10,908 nt of DNA from Actinomycetes bacterium (GCA_023426375.1 JAFAAV010000030.1:1-10908); one strand, 5' to 3'; shown: positions 1-5,962, numbered from the stretch's first letter. Made by a program: numbers and translations. The notes: a model not told the origin generated them from the sequence alone.

Positions 1-153
1 GTCGCCGCTTGGTCACTCGTGCACGGGTTCGCCACGCTGTGGCTGAACAACGCCTTGCCGCCATGGTTGGGCGAAGACCCCGAGGCCGCAGCACGCGATA
101 TCGCAAGGCTGCTCTTTTCGTCGCCAAGTTCCGAACCAACAACGGGCAGCTGA
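1..153 (+). CDS. TetR/AcrR-family transcriptional regulator, C-terminal end (partial)
   Basis: The frame is open from base 1 to a TGA at 151-153, giving 50 residues; the N-terminal helix-turn-helix domain lies outside the window. The visible part begins VAAWSLVHGFATLWLNNALP and ends in a polar Ser/Pro/Thr-rich tail. A W-S-x-V-H-G-F-A-x-L-W-L helix is typical of the effector-binding C-terminal domain (WHG type) of TetR-family repressors, which dimerise and release DNA when a small ligand binds. The ligand and targets cannot be told from this fragment. A perfect palindrome about 100 nt downstream (261-274) is a plausible binding site for this or a related repressor. The family call is fairly safe; the specific function is unknown. 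Confidence 0.75.
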   Translation, partial: VAAWSLVHGFATLWLNNALPPWLGEDPEAAARDIARLLFSSPSSEPTTGS

Positions 154-184
154 GGCATCGCTGATCGGACCGACAGTACTCACG

Positions 185-225
185 TGATGGGAGCCCGGTC
201 CGGTGATCGAGGGGAGCGCCCATCA
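185..225 (+). terminator. Weak candidate terminator hairpin after the TetR gene
   Basis: TGATGGG (185-191) pairs with CCCATCA (219-225), and a further GC/GC pair lies one mismatch inside. The stem starts about 30 nt after the TetR stop codon. The loop is long and no T-run follows, so this is only a possible Rho-independent or mRNA 3'-end structure. Confidence 0.2.
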
Positions 226-260
226 GAGAGACATCCTCGCGCTCGAATGACTTACTTTAC

Positions 261-274
261 ATAATGTACATTAT
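261..274. promoter_or_regulatory. Perfect 14-bp palindrome, candidate TetR-family operator
   Basis: ATAATGTACATTAT is identical to its own reverse complement and stands out as an AT-rich island in GC-rich DNA. It lies in the 258-nt spacer between the TetR gene and the YCII-like gene, about 137 nt upstream of the latter's start. TetR dimers typically bind palindromes of about 14-20 bp, so this is a reasonable operator for the adjacent regulator. No convincing -35/-10 pair overlaps it on the plus strand; a TATATA lies downstream at 317-322. Binding by the neighbouring regulator is inferred from position only. Confidence 0.5.
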
Positions 275-411
275 CGGACAACTTACCCACTGCGCGGATT
301 CGGCCTTCCGTACCTCTATATACGTGCGTCGCTCACGGTGGTTGAATCTCCGTTGACAGCACTCGTTGTTGCGTTCAGCGCACGAGGATCGCACCCGCGA
401 AAGGTTCACCC

Positions 412-603
412 GTGGCCCAGTACATGATTTCCGTTTTCCATGAACCTGGCGTTCAAGACGCCGGCACTGCCTACCAGGACGACGCCGCTCTACAGGCTGC
501 CTTTGCGGCCGTCGCCGAATTCAACGCCGGACTTCAGGCTGCGGGACAATTCGTTTATGCCTGCGGTCAGAAGGTGGAGGTCCGTCCGCTACAGGCGGGC
601 TAA
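412..603 (+). CDS. YCII-related domain protein, apparently 3'-truncated
   Basis: This is a 63-residue product starting at a GTG, preceded 7 nt upstream by GAAAGG (399-404). Starting at the internal ATG at 424 would cut off the conserved MAQYMISV opening. The sequence resembles the N-terminal half of YCII/DGPF-domain proteins: a first strand (QYMISVF), a helix around residues 25-41 with AFAAVAEFNAGLQAAG, then a second strand (FVYACG). YCII proteins have a ferredoxin-like fold, and the actinobacterial ones are usually about 95-130 residues, often beside ECF sigma factors. Here the frame stops soon after the second strand, and no other frame downstream restores the missing half. It is probably a decayed remnant, although a genuine short protein cannot be excluded. 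No function can be assigned. Confidence 0.55.
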   Translation: MAQYMISVFHEPGVQDAGTAYQDDAALQAAFAAVAEFNAGLQAAGQFVYACGQKVEVRPLQAG

Positions 604-629
604 TCCCCCGCTAAATCACCGGATGAATG

Positions 630-676
630 CGTTTGCCCTAGTCAGGCGACTATTTGTGCGCTGACTAGGGCAAACG
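630..676. terminator. Perfect 16-bp hairpin between convergent genes, probable bidirectional terminator
   Basis: The left arm CGTTTGCCCTAGTCAG (630-645) pairs perfectly with CTGACTAGGGCAAACG (661-676) around a 15-nt loop. It sits between the end of the YCII-like gene (603) and the end of the minus-strand UvrA-like gene (697). This convergent position suits a bidirectional transcription stop or an mRNA 3'-end stabiliser. Neither side has a run of T, so it is not a textbook intrinsic terminator. The mixed sequence of the arms would also fit a protein-binding site. Confidence 0.6.
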
Positions 677-696
677 TCGTCGTCCCTGGAGGTAGG

Positions 697-3069
697 TCAG
701 GCGCCCACGTACTCCGCGAGGTGCTGGCCCGTGAGTGTGGATTTCTGAGCCACGAGGTCTGCGGGCGTGCCCTCGAAAACGATCCGCCCGCCGTCGTGAC
801 CTGCGCCTGGGCCCAAATCGATGATCCAATCCGCGTGGGCCATGACGGCCTGGTGGTGCTCGACCACGATCACGGACTTGCCCGAGTCGACCAGGCGATC
901 CAGCATGCCCAGGAGGCGCTCGACGTCGGCGAGGTGAAGGCCGGTGGTGGGCTCATCCAGGATGTAGATGCCGCCCTTCTCCCCCATGCGCGTGGCCAAC
1001 TTGAGGCGCTGACGTTCGCCACCGGACAGCGTGGTGAGCGGCTGACCGACCTTGACGTAGCCCAGGCCGACATCAGAGAGACGCTCAAGGATCTTGACCG
1101 CGGCCGGCGTGCGCGCGTCACCGTCGGCGAAGTATTCCAGCGCTTCGGACACGGACATCGAGAACACGTCGCTGATGTTCTTGCCGTCCACCTCGAATTC
1201 GAGGACGGCCGGCTGGAAGCGTTTTCCTTCGCAGTCATCACACGTGGAGGTGACACCCTCCATCATGCCCAGGTCCGTGTAGATCACACCGGCGCCCTTA
1301 CACGTGGGGCACGCGCCCTCGGAGTTGGGGCTGAACAGTGCGGGCTTTTCCCCGTTGACCTTGGCAAACGTTTTGCGAATGGAGTCGAGCAAACCCGTGT
1401 AGGTCGCGGGGTTGCTGCGTCGGGAACCCCGGATCGCGCTCTGGTCGATCGAGACAATGTCCTGGTTGTCCGGCAGCGAACCGTGCACCAATGAACTCTT
1501 GCCCGAACCGGCCACACCCGTGATCACGGTCAGCACACCCAGCGGAATGTCCACGTCCACGTTGTCCAAGTTGTGCGAGGTGGCGCCGCGGATCTCGAGC
1601 TGACCCGTGGGCTTGCGGAACGATTCCTTGAGCGCGATCTGGTCATCCAAGTGGCGGCCAGTATTGGTGTCACTCCCCCGCAGTTCACCCACGGTGCCTT
1701 CGAAGCAAATGGTGCCACCGTCAGTGCCGGCGCCCGGGCCGAGATCCACCACGTGATCCGCAATCGCGATGGTTTCCGGCTTGTGCTCTACGACAAGCAC
1801 GGTGTTGCCCTTGTCGCGCAGCTCCAACAACAGCTCGTTCATCTGACGAATGTCGTGCGGGTGCAGGCCGATTGTCGGCTCGTCGAACACGTAGGTGACA
1901 TCGGTCAGCGGCGACCCCAGGTGACGGATCATCTTGGCGCGCTGGGACTCGCCACCCGACAACGTGCTGGTGGGACGATCCAAAGACAAGTAGCCCAGGC
2001 CGATCCGCACAAAGGAATCGAGCGTTGCGGTCAAGCCGTCCAACAGGGGCTTCATGGACGGGTAATCCAGACCGCGGGCCCACTGAGCGAGATCAGTGAT
2101 CTGCATGGCGCACGCATCGGCGATGCTCACGCCGTCGATCCTTGCATTTCGTGCACCCTCAGCCAGGCGCGTGCCGTCGCATTCCGGGCAGGCCTTGAAG
2201 GTGACGGCGCGGTCCACGAACTCACGCACGTGAGACTGCATAGCCTCGCGGTCCTTATTCAGCATGGATTTCTGAATCCGCGGGATCAAACCCTCGAAGG
2301 TCATGTTGATGCCCTCGACCTTGACCTTCACGGGCACCATGTAGAGGAAGTCCTGGAGCTGCTTGTCCGTGAAATCCTTGATGGGCTTGTCCCCGGGGAA
2401 GAATTCGAGCCCGCCGTACAGACGGACGTTCCAGCCACCCTTGTTGTAGCCGGGCACAGTGATGGCGCCGTCCTTGATGGACAAGGTCTCGTCATAGAGC
2501 TCGGCGAGATCTAGATCTGAAACCTTCCCCATGCCCTCGCAGCGCGGACACATGCCGCCGGTGATGGAGAAGGTCTTCTTCTCCTTCTTCTTATTGCCGC
2601 GCTCCACGGTCACGGCGCCAGCACCGCTGACCGAGGGGATATTGAAAGCGAAGGCCTTGGGTCCGCCGATGTGCGGCTCCGCCAGACGGGAGAACACGAT
2701 GCGGAGCATCGCGTTAACATCCGTCGCGGTGCCCACTGTTGATCGCGGGTTCGCTCCCATCGGCTCCTGGTCCACCATGATGGCGGTGGTGATGCCTTCC
2801 AGCATGTCGACCTCGGGCCTACCGACGGTGGGCATCATGCCCTGCAGGAAAGCGCTGTAAGTTTCGTTGATCAACCGCTGCGATTCCGCGGCCACCGTAC
2901 CGAACACCAGGGAACTCTTACCCGAGCCGGAGACGCCCGTGAAAACGGTGAGTCGGCGTTTGGGAATATCCAGACTCACGTCCCGTAGGTTGTTTTCGCG
3001 GGCGCCCCGCACGCGAATCAAATCGTGGGTGTCGGCCGCATGTTCGCGGGCCGCATCGGTTGTGCTCAC
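697..3069 (-). CDS. UvrA-like tandem ABC ATPase (excinuclease subunit A paralogue, short class)
   Basis: The product has 790 residues. The first ABC unit has Walker A GVSGSGKSS (45-53), zinc-type CxxC pairs at 174-177 and 294-297, signature LSGGES (370), Walker B VFDEPTIGLH (394-403) and an EH H-loop (428-429). The second unit has Walker A GVAGSGKSS (518-526), a CxxC-19-CxxC zinc module (587-590, 610-613), LSGGERQR (681-688), ILDEPTTGLH (703-712) and EH (737-738). Canonical UvrA has about 950 residues. Here only about 120 residues separate Walker A from the first zinc pair, so the UvrB-binding domain appears absent. Paralogues of this kind include UvrA2 and DrrC, the latter linked to resistance against DNA-binding drugs. 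The GTG start at 3069 has GGAG 5 nt upstream. A longer start at 3117 (GTG, no Shine-Dalgarno) would place a hairpin inside its first codons. It is not the housekeeping uvrA; the substrate is unknown. Confidence 0.93.
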   Translation of the reverse strand: MSTTDAAREHAADTHDLIRVRGARENNLRDVSLDIPKRRLTVFTGVSGSGKSSLVFGTVAAESQRLINETYSAFLQGMMPTVGRPEVDMLEGITTAIMVDQEPMGANPRSTVGTATDVNAMLRIVFSRLAEPHIGGPKAFAFNIPSVSGAGAVTVERGNKKKEKKTFSITGGMCPRCEGMGKVSDLDLAELYDETLSIKDGAITVPGYNKGGWNVRLYGGLEFFPGDKPIKDFTDKQLQDFLYMVPVKVKVEGINMTFEGLIPRIQKSMLNKDREAMQSHVREFVDRAVTFKACPECDGTRLAEGARNARIDGVSIADACAMQITDLAQWARGLDYPSMKPLLDGLTATLDSFVRIGLGYLSLDRPTSTLSGGESQRAKMIRHLGSPLTDVTYVFDEPTIGLHPHDIRQMNELLLELRDKGNTVLVVEHKPETIAIADHVVDLGPGAGTDGGTICFEGTVGELRGSDTNTGRHLDDQIALKESFRKPTGQLEIRGATSHNLDNVDVDIPLGVLTVITGVAGSGKSSLVHGSLPDNQDIVSIDQSAIRGSRRSNPATYTGLLDSIRKTFAKVNGEKPALFSPNSEGACPTCKGAGVIYTDLGMMEGVTSTCDDCEGKRFQPAVLEFEVDGKNISDVFSMSVSEALEYFADGDARTPAAVKILERLSDVGLGYVKVGQPLTTLSGGERQRLKLATRMGEKGGIYILDEPTTGLHLADVERLLGMLDRLVDSGKSVIVVEHHQAVMAHADWIIDLGPGAGHDGGRIVFEGTPADLVAQKSTLTGQHLAEYVGA

Positions 3070-3074
3070 CGTGT

Positions 3075-3078
3075 CTCC
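3075..3078 (-). promoter_or_regulatory. Shine-Dalgarno that decides the start of the UvrA-like gene
   Basis: On the minus strand GGAG (within TGGAGA) lies 5 nt before the GTG at 3069. No comparable site precedes the GTG at 3117. This supports an N-terminus MSTTDAAREH rather than one 16 residues longer. Confidence 0.65.
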
Positions 3079-3093
3079 AGTGGTTGAAGAAAT

Positions 3094-3113
3094 GCCGTCC
3101 GGATTACGACGGC
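3094..3113 (-). terminator. Candidate intrinsic terminator between the DUF4232 and UvrA-like genes
   Basis: Read on the minus strand, GCCGTC (3113-3108) and GACGGC (3099-3094) form a 6-bp stem with an 8-nt loop, followed by the T-rich ATTTCTTC. It starts 25 nt after the DUF4232 stop and ends 25 nt before the UvrA-like start. It could end the upstream transcript or attenuate readthrough. The stem is short, so confidence is limited. Confidence 0.4.
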
Positions 3114-3137
3114 GCACGGCAGTTTATCGCGCCCGCG

Positions 3138-3653
3138 TCACTTGAACACGCCCACGGTCATGGTCGCCAAAGCCGGCGAGGTGCAAGCAGTACTCTCGTC
3201 GTACACCTGGCGCTCGTGAGCTACGCCCGGCATCTTCATGTTGATCAGATGGGTGCCCACCACGACTCCGCAATCAGCGGGGTCGAAGAGCTCGGGACGA
3301 GTCACTCGGAGTTCAGCGGTCGCACTCTGACCCGGTTCCAAGTGGACCTCATCCCCTACCTCAGCTGTCTTATCAGCGGGCGCGCCGGCCAGGGAGACCC
3401 CGCCATCATGAATGGTCGCTCGCTGAACGTCAGGGTGGCCGGCGACCTTGCAATCGAGATCGCCCATGTTCGTAATGGTGATCGCTTCCGAGTATCCACC
3501 GGCACCGGGACTTCCCTCCACGGGATTCACCGTGACGCTGACGTTGTTACAAGGCCCCACCGCTGGAGCTGCTTGCGCCGGCGCCACAGCGCCGAGTGAC
3601 AGACCCAGTCCAACGATTGCTGCGGTTCCGGTCAACTTGCTGATGCGTTGCAT
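3138..3653 (-). CDS. Secreted DUF4232 domain protein
   Basis: The product has 171 residues. It starts with a Sec-type signal peptide: MQRISK basic start, hydrophobic core at about 9-24, and an A-Q-A site giving likely cleavage after residue 28. The mature part is beta-rich and resembles DUF4232: a first Cys (35), SEAITITNMGDLDC (Cys68), a basic and polar middle, the GQSATAELRV strand, then C128 and C157. Four cysteines could form two disulfides, as expected outside the cell. DUF4232 proteins are exported, sometimes lipoproteins, and their function is unknown. There is no lipobox here, so it is probably released or wall-associated. The start is firm: AGGAGG precedes the ATG by 5 nt. That Shine-Dalgarno lies partly within a hairpin (3655-3672), which suggests translational control. 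The UvrA-like gene follows on the same strand after 68 nt. Confidence 0.8.
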   Translation of the reverse strand: MQRISKLTGTAAIVGLGLSLGAVAPAQAAPAVGPCNNVSVTVNPVEGSPGAGGYSEAITITNMGDLDCKVAGHPDVQRATIHDGGVSLAGAPADKTAEVGDEVHLEPGQSATAELRVTRPELFDPADCGVVVGTHLINMKMPGVAHERQVYDESTACTSPALATMTVGVFK

Positions 3654-3654
3654 G

Positions 3655-3672
3655 ACGACCTCCTGAGGTCGT
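3655..3672 (-). promoter_or_regulatory. Hairpin partly enclosing the DUF4232 ribosome-binding site
   Basis: On the mRNA, ACGACCT pairs with AGGTCGT around the 4-nt loop CAGG, ending one base before the ATG. The Shine-Dalgarno AGGAGG lies partly in the loop and partly in the 3' arm. Folding would therefore restrict ribosome access. It is the last of three stems in this leader. Confidence 0.5.
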
Positions 3673-3676
3673 GGGC

Positions 3677-3728
3677 CCCGGCGACGTTCGCCGGGTTGTC
3701 AGCCCTCCGGACTTCGATGCCTGTCCGG
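3677..3728 (-). other. Two further tandem hairpins in the DUF4232 5' leader
   Basis: On the minus strand CCGGAC (3728-3723) pairs with GTCCGG (3712-3707) around 10 nt. Next, CCCGGCGA (3695-3688) pairs perfectly with TCGCCGGG (3684-3677) around only 3 nt. Together with the stem at 3655-3672, about 74 nt directly upstream of the ATG can form three stems separated by short linkers. This resembles a structured cis-regulatory leader, but I do not recognise a known riboswitch class. The two outer stems are short enough to be coincidental individually. Confidence 0.4.
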
Positions 3729-3776
3729 TCATTCCAGACTGGGGTGAAGGCGTTGTTTGCACAAGCGAATCGAAAC

Positions 3777-3782
3777 ATCTTA
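3777..3782 (-). promoter_or_regulatory. Weak candidate -10 for the DUF4232 gene
   Basis: TAAGAT on the minus strand fits the TAnnnT pattern of actinobacterial -10 elements. It would start transcription near 3770 and give a leader of about 115 nt that includes all three hairpins. No good -35 is visible at 16-19 nt spacing, so this is tentative. Confidence 0.25.
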
Positions 3783-3886
3783 ATTGGTTTGAGATGCCAT
3801 GATCCTCGGATTCGCGCTCATGTTTCAACAGACAGTTCAAAAATTTACAAGAACCTTCACCTCAAAGTTTAAGGCTTTCGCGTGCC

Positions 3887-3892
3887 TAGAAT
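3887..3892 (+). promoter_or_regulatory. -10 element of a probable leaderless promoter for the DUF3054 gene
   Basis: TAGAAT lies exactly 6 nt before the ATG at 3899, so transcription would begin at or next to the start codon. There is no room for a Shine-Dalgarno, and the intervening GGGGCC is part of the initiation region. The -35 region (around 3863-3869) is poor, as is common in actinobacteria. The stretch from 3654 to here (245 nt) holds only the leader and promoters of the two divergent genes. Confidence 0.55.
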
Positions 3893-3898
3893 GGGGCC

Positions 3899-4333
3899 AT
3901 GTCCCGATCAACCTCGCGTCCGGCGTCCCCATCGCACACCTCTTCCAACAGAACCTCTCCCCTGCCTTCCACCTCGAGAAAATGGCCCTGGTTCTTGGTG
4001 GCCGACCTGGTCCTAGTGGCGATCTTTGCCGCCCTCGGCCGCAACGCCCACGAGCAGAGCCCCTGGGGTGCACTGGAGACCGCATGGCCCTTCTTGGTCG
4101 GCGCGCTCGTGGGATGGATCATTATCCGTGCGAATCGGCGTCCCGCGGCCTTGTTCCCCACGGGTGTGGTCGTGTGGTTGTCAGCCGAGATCATCGGCAT
4201 GCTGCTGCGCATGGTGACCGGACAAGGTACGGCATTGGCGTTCGTTCTGGTCAGTCTGGGTGTCCTGGGGGTGTTCCTGCTCGGATACCGACTAATCGTG
4301 CTCCTGGTCAGCCGCACCCGGCGCACTCGCTAG
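3899..4333 (+). CDS. DUF3054 family integral membrane protein
   Basis: The product has 144 residues: a cytosolic Ser/Pro/Thr-rich stretch (1-28) followed by four hydrophobic helices at about 30-47, 62-78, 86-106 and 112-137, and a basic RTRRTR end. The pattern ADLVLVAIFAALGR in helix 1, followed by RP-x(4)-PTGVVVW and GMLLRMVTGQG, fits DUF3054, a small family of unknown function common in actinobacteria. The start is chosen by the -10 element only 6 nt upstream, suggesting a leaderless mRNA. It is followed 30 nt later by the RAM-domain gene on the same strand; the pair may be co-transcribed, or the second may have its own promoter. DUF3054 genes are familiar neighbours of this RAM/trpD/ctaE region in Micrococcales (recalled, not checked). 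No catalytic residues are apparent. Confidence 0.82.
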   Translation: MSRSTSRPASPSHTSSNRTSPLPSTSRKWPWFLVADLVLVAIFAALGRNAHEQSPWGALETAWPFLVGALVGWIIIRANRRPAALFPTGVVVWLSAEIIGMLLRMVTGQGTALAFVLVSLGVLGVFLLGYRLIVLLVSRTRRTR

Positions 4334-4336
4334 GCT
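4331..4336 (+). promoter_or_regulatory. Candidate -10 of an internal promoter for the RAM-domain gene
   Basis: TAGGCT, a common actinobacterial TAnnnT hexamer, overlaps the TAG stop of the DUF3054 gene and lies 27 nt before the downstream ATG. A start near 4343 would give a short leader carrying the Shine-Dalgarno at 4353-4358. The only -35-like match (TGGTCA at 4305-4310) is 20 nt away, which is longer than usual. Confidence 0.3.
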
Positions 4337-4363
4337 GAAGGCAGACGTCGAGAAAGGATTCAC

Positions 4364-4642
4364 ATGCTCACCGCAATCGTGTTGATCAAGACCACCGCAG
4401 ACCGCATCCCCGAGGTGGCCCAGGAAATTTCCAATATCAAAGGCATCACCGAGGTCTACTCGGTGACCGGCGATTGGGATCTCATCGCCATGGTGCGCGT
4501 GCGCGAGCACGAGAAGCTCGCCGACGTGATTGCCGATCAGCTCTCCAAGGTCAAGGGAGTGGAGTCCACCAACACCAACATTGCCTTCCGCGCCTACAGT
4601 GAGCACGACCTGGACGCAGCCTTCTCCCTGGGCATCGACTAA
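4364..4642 (+). CDS. Stand-alone Lrp/AsnC ligand-binding (RAM) domain protein
   Basis: The product has 92 residues and consists of a single RAM domain with no helix-turn-helix. Features typical of the fold are the first strand MLTAIVLIKT, a helix with IPEVAQEISNIKGI, then EVYSVTGDWDLIAMVRV (the conserved T-G-x-x-D-x-x strand turn that lines the ligand pocket), a second helix, VKGVESTNTNIAF, and a short tail. RAM domains bind amino acids or other small effectors and form dimers and octamers. Stand-alone versions may join with full Lrp proteins or act as metabolite sensors. AAAGGA (4353-4358) sits 5 nt before the ATG. It is convergent with trpD, so any role as a tryptophan-pathway sensor is only speculation. 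The family assignment is strong; the function is unknown. Confidence 0.87.
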   Translation: MLTAIVLIKTTADRIPEVAQEISNIKGITEVYSVTGDWDLIAMVRVREHEKLADVIADQLSKVKGVESTNTNIAFRAYSEHDLDAAFSLGID

Positions 4643-4666
4643 CCGATATCCACCCCAGACACGACC

Positions 4667-4706
4667 GACGCCGCTCCCCCGGAATCAACCCGGGCGGAGC
4701 GGCGTC
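4667..4706. terminator. Bidirectional terminator hairpin between the RAM-domain gene and trpD
   Basis: GACGCCGCTCC (4667-4677) pairs with GGAGCGGCGTC (4696-4706). It continues inward as CCCGG/CCGGG with one bulged C (4695) and a 7-nt loop. This gives a 16-bp GC-rich stem midway between two convergent stops (4642 and 4731). There is no T-run on either side. Position and strength suggest a shared transcription end. Confidence 0.65.
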
Positions 4707-4730
4707 GTCATTGGTGAAGAAATTCGGTAC

Positions 4731-5789
4731 CTAGACCGCGCGTGCGAACTGAACCCAGCGATCCAGCACGCCCTGAGCGGCACCGGAATCGATCGATTCG
4801 GCCGCGCGGGCAATGGCTTTCGCGAAACGGTCGTGGAAATCACCCTGGGCGGTCTCGCCCACAGCCATCAGACCCGCCGCAGAGTTCAAGAGCACCGCGT
4901 TGCGGATGTGGCCGGGGGAACCGGCGAGCACATCGCGAACTACGCCGGCGTTGTACTGGGCGTCCTGCCCTCGGAGATCTTCGATGGTTGCGCGTGGCAT
5001 ATCGAAGTCGAGCGGTTCGAGCGAATGCTCGGTGATCTGGCCGTCACGTACTTCCCACACGTCCGACGGCGCTGTGACGGTCAGCTCGTCCAGGCCGTCG
5101 CCGCCGCGGAAGACCAAGGCGCGGTCGCCGCGATTCTGGAAAACACCGGCCATCAGCGGCGCCAAAGCGGCATCCGCCACACCGATCGCCGAGGCCTTGA
5201 CCTTGGCCGGGTTGGTGATGGGGCCCAGGAAATTGAACGCGGTGGCCACGCCCAGTGCCTTGCGCGCCACAGCGGCGAAACGCATGGACGGGTGAAAGGT
5301 CTGAGCGAAAAGGAACGTGATCCCCACCTCCGACGCCGCCTGCTCGACCTTGTCAACGGGCATGTCCAGTTGGACACCCAGGGCCTCGAGAACGTCAGCG
5401 GAACCAGATTTCGACGACGACGCCCGGTTGCCGTGCTTGACCACGCGCACCCCCGCGCCAGCGCACACCAGTGCTGACATGGTGGAAATATTGACGCTCG
5501 ACAGCCGGTCTCCCCCGGTGCCCACGATGTCCAACGCCGGTGCGGGCACATTGACGGGCCTCGCGTGCTCGACCATTGCATCGGCCAGGCCGTTGAGCTC
5601 GTCGACCGTTTCACCCTTGGTGCGCAGGGCCATGAGGAAACCGGCAATTACGCCATCGGACACCTCCCCATTCATGATGGTGTCCATGGCCCAGTAGGAC
5701 TCATCCCAGGTGAGATCCTCGCCACGCGAGAGCGAGGTCAGAAGATTCGGCCAGTGCATGCTTGATCGGGAGCCAGTTGAGGTAGTCAC
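4731..5789 (-). CDS. trpD: Anthranilate phosphoribosyltransferase
   Basis: TrpD joins anthranilate to phosphoribosyl pyrophosphate, giving N-(5'-phosphoribosyl)anthranilate, the second step of tryptophan synthesis, in the cytosol. The 352-residue product shows the family motifs in order: GTGGD (90-94, PRPP loop), NIST (100-103), KHGN (118-121), SKSGSADVLEALG (126-138), HPSMR (166-170), NFLGPITNPA (186-195) and DGLDE (231-235, metal-binding acidic pair). All expected active-site elements are present, and the length is normal. The GTG start has no Shine-Dalgarno but a TAGAGT -10 exactly 6 nt upstream, suggesting a leaderless mRNA; an ATG ten codons inside also lacks a Shine-Dalgarno. No other trp gene is adjacent. 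The divergent neighbour is ctaE, the same arrangement as in mycobacteria, so location says little about its regulation. Confidence 0.97.
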   Translation of the reverse strand: MTTSTGSRSSMHWPNLLTSLSRGEDLTWDESYWAMDTIMNGEVSDGVIAGFLMALRTKGETVDELNGLADAMVEHARPVNVPAPALDIVGTGGDRLSSVNISTMSALVCAGAGVRVVKHGNRASSSKSGSADVLEALGVQLDMPVDKVEQAASEVGITFLFAQTFHPSMRFAAVARKALGVATAFNFLGPITNPAKVKASAIGVADAALAPLMAGVFQNRGDRALVFRGGDGLDELTVTAPSDVWEVRDGQITEHSLEPLDFDMPRATIEDLRGQDAQYNAGVVRDVLAGSPGHIRNAVLLNSAAGLMAVGETAQGDFHDRFAKAIARAAESIDSGAAQGVLDRWVQFARAV

Positions 5790-5795
5790 AATCCG

Positions 5796-5801
5796 ACTCT
5801 A
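5796..5801 (-). promoter_or_regulatory. -10 element of a probable leaderless trpD promoter
   Basis: TAGAGT on the minus strand ends 6 nt before the trpD GTG. A loose -35, TTGGTG (minus strand of 5821-5826), lies 19 nt upstream, slightly long. The spacing to the start codon matches that at the DUF3054 and ctaE genes. Confidence 0.5.
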
Positions 5802-5843
5802 CCGCCAGATTCTGGCTCTGCACCAAGCCGTTCAGTCGCACTG

Positions 5844-5876
5844 ATTTCGGCTCTCCTATAAGGGGAGTCCCGAAAT
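5844..5876. other. Inverted repeat in the trpD-ctaE divergent promoter region
   Basis: ATTTCGG (5844-5850) and CCGAAAT (5870-5876) form the outer stem. CTCTCC (5851-5856) and GGGGAG (5862-5867) form the inner stem with one G-T pair. The loop is TATAA, and two bases (5868-5869) bulge on the right. It lies about 43 nt upstream of the trpD -10 and 81 nt upstream of the ctaE -10. It would be upstream of both proposed transcripts, so it is more likely a DNA site for a regulator than an RNA element. No specific regulator is recognised. Confidence 0.4.
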
Positions 5877-5932
5877 AACCTGCAAGAGAAGCATCTGGTT
5901 CGCGACACGGCACCCCCGGAACGGCTCGGTGG

Positions 5933-5962
5933 TTGGTTCACGGAGAGTTTTGGCGACATAAT
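5933..5962 (+). promoter_or_regulatory. Promoter of ctaE, probably leaderless
   Basis: TTGGTT (5933-5938) and CATAAT (5957-5962) are 18 nt apart, and the -10 ends 6 nt before the GTG at 5969. There is no Shine-Dalgarno just upstream of that GTG. Transcription would start at or next to the start codon and could run through qcrCAB. Confidence 0.55.

Noticed and set aside
353..358. TTGACA, a perfect -35 hexamer upstream of the YCII-like gene
   Set aside because: No acceptable -10 at 15-19 nt spacing (CAGCGC at 17 nt), so a promoter cannot be supported.
440..664. 74-codon plus-strand frame overlapping the YCII-like gene
   Set aside because: Shifted-frame shadow of the YCII gene; Arg/Pro-rich, no Shine-Dalgarno, and it runs through the 630-676 hairpin.
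721..2514. Long plus-strand open frames opposite the UvrA-like gene (721-1494, 1573-2514)
   Set aside because: The minus strand carries every ABC and zinc motif in order; the plus frames show none and are complements of it.
3070..3117. Sixteen-residue N-terminal extension of the UvrA-like protein from a GTG at 3117
   Set aside because: No Shine-Dalgarno there, and a terminator-like hairpin (3094-3113) falls in those codons; the GTG at 3069 has GGAG at proper spacing.
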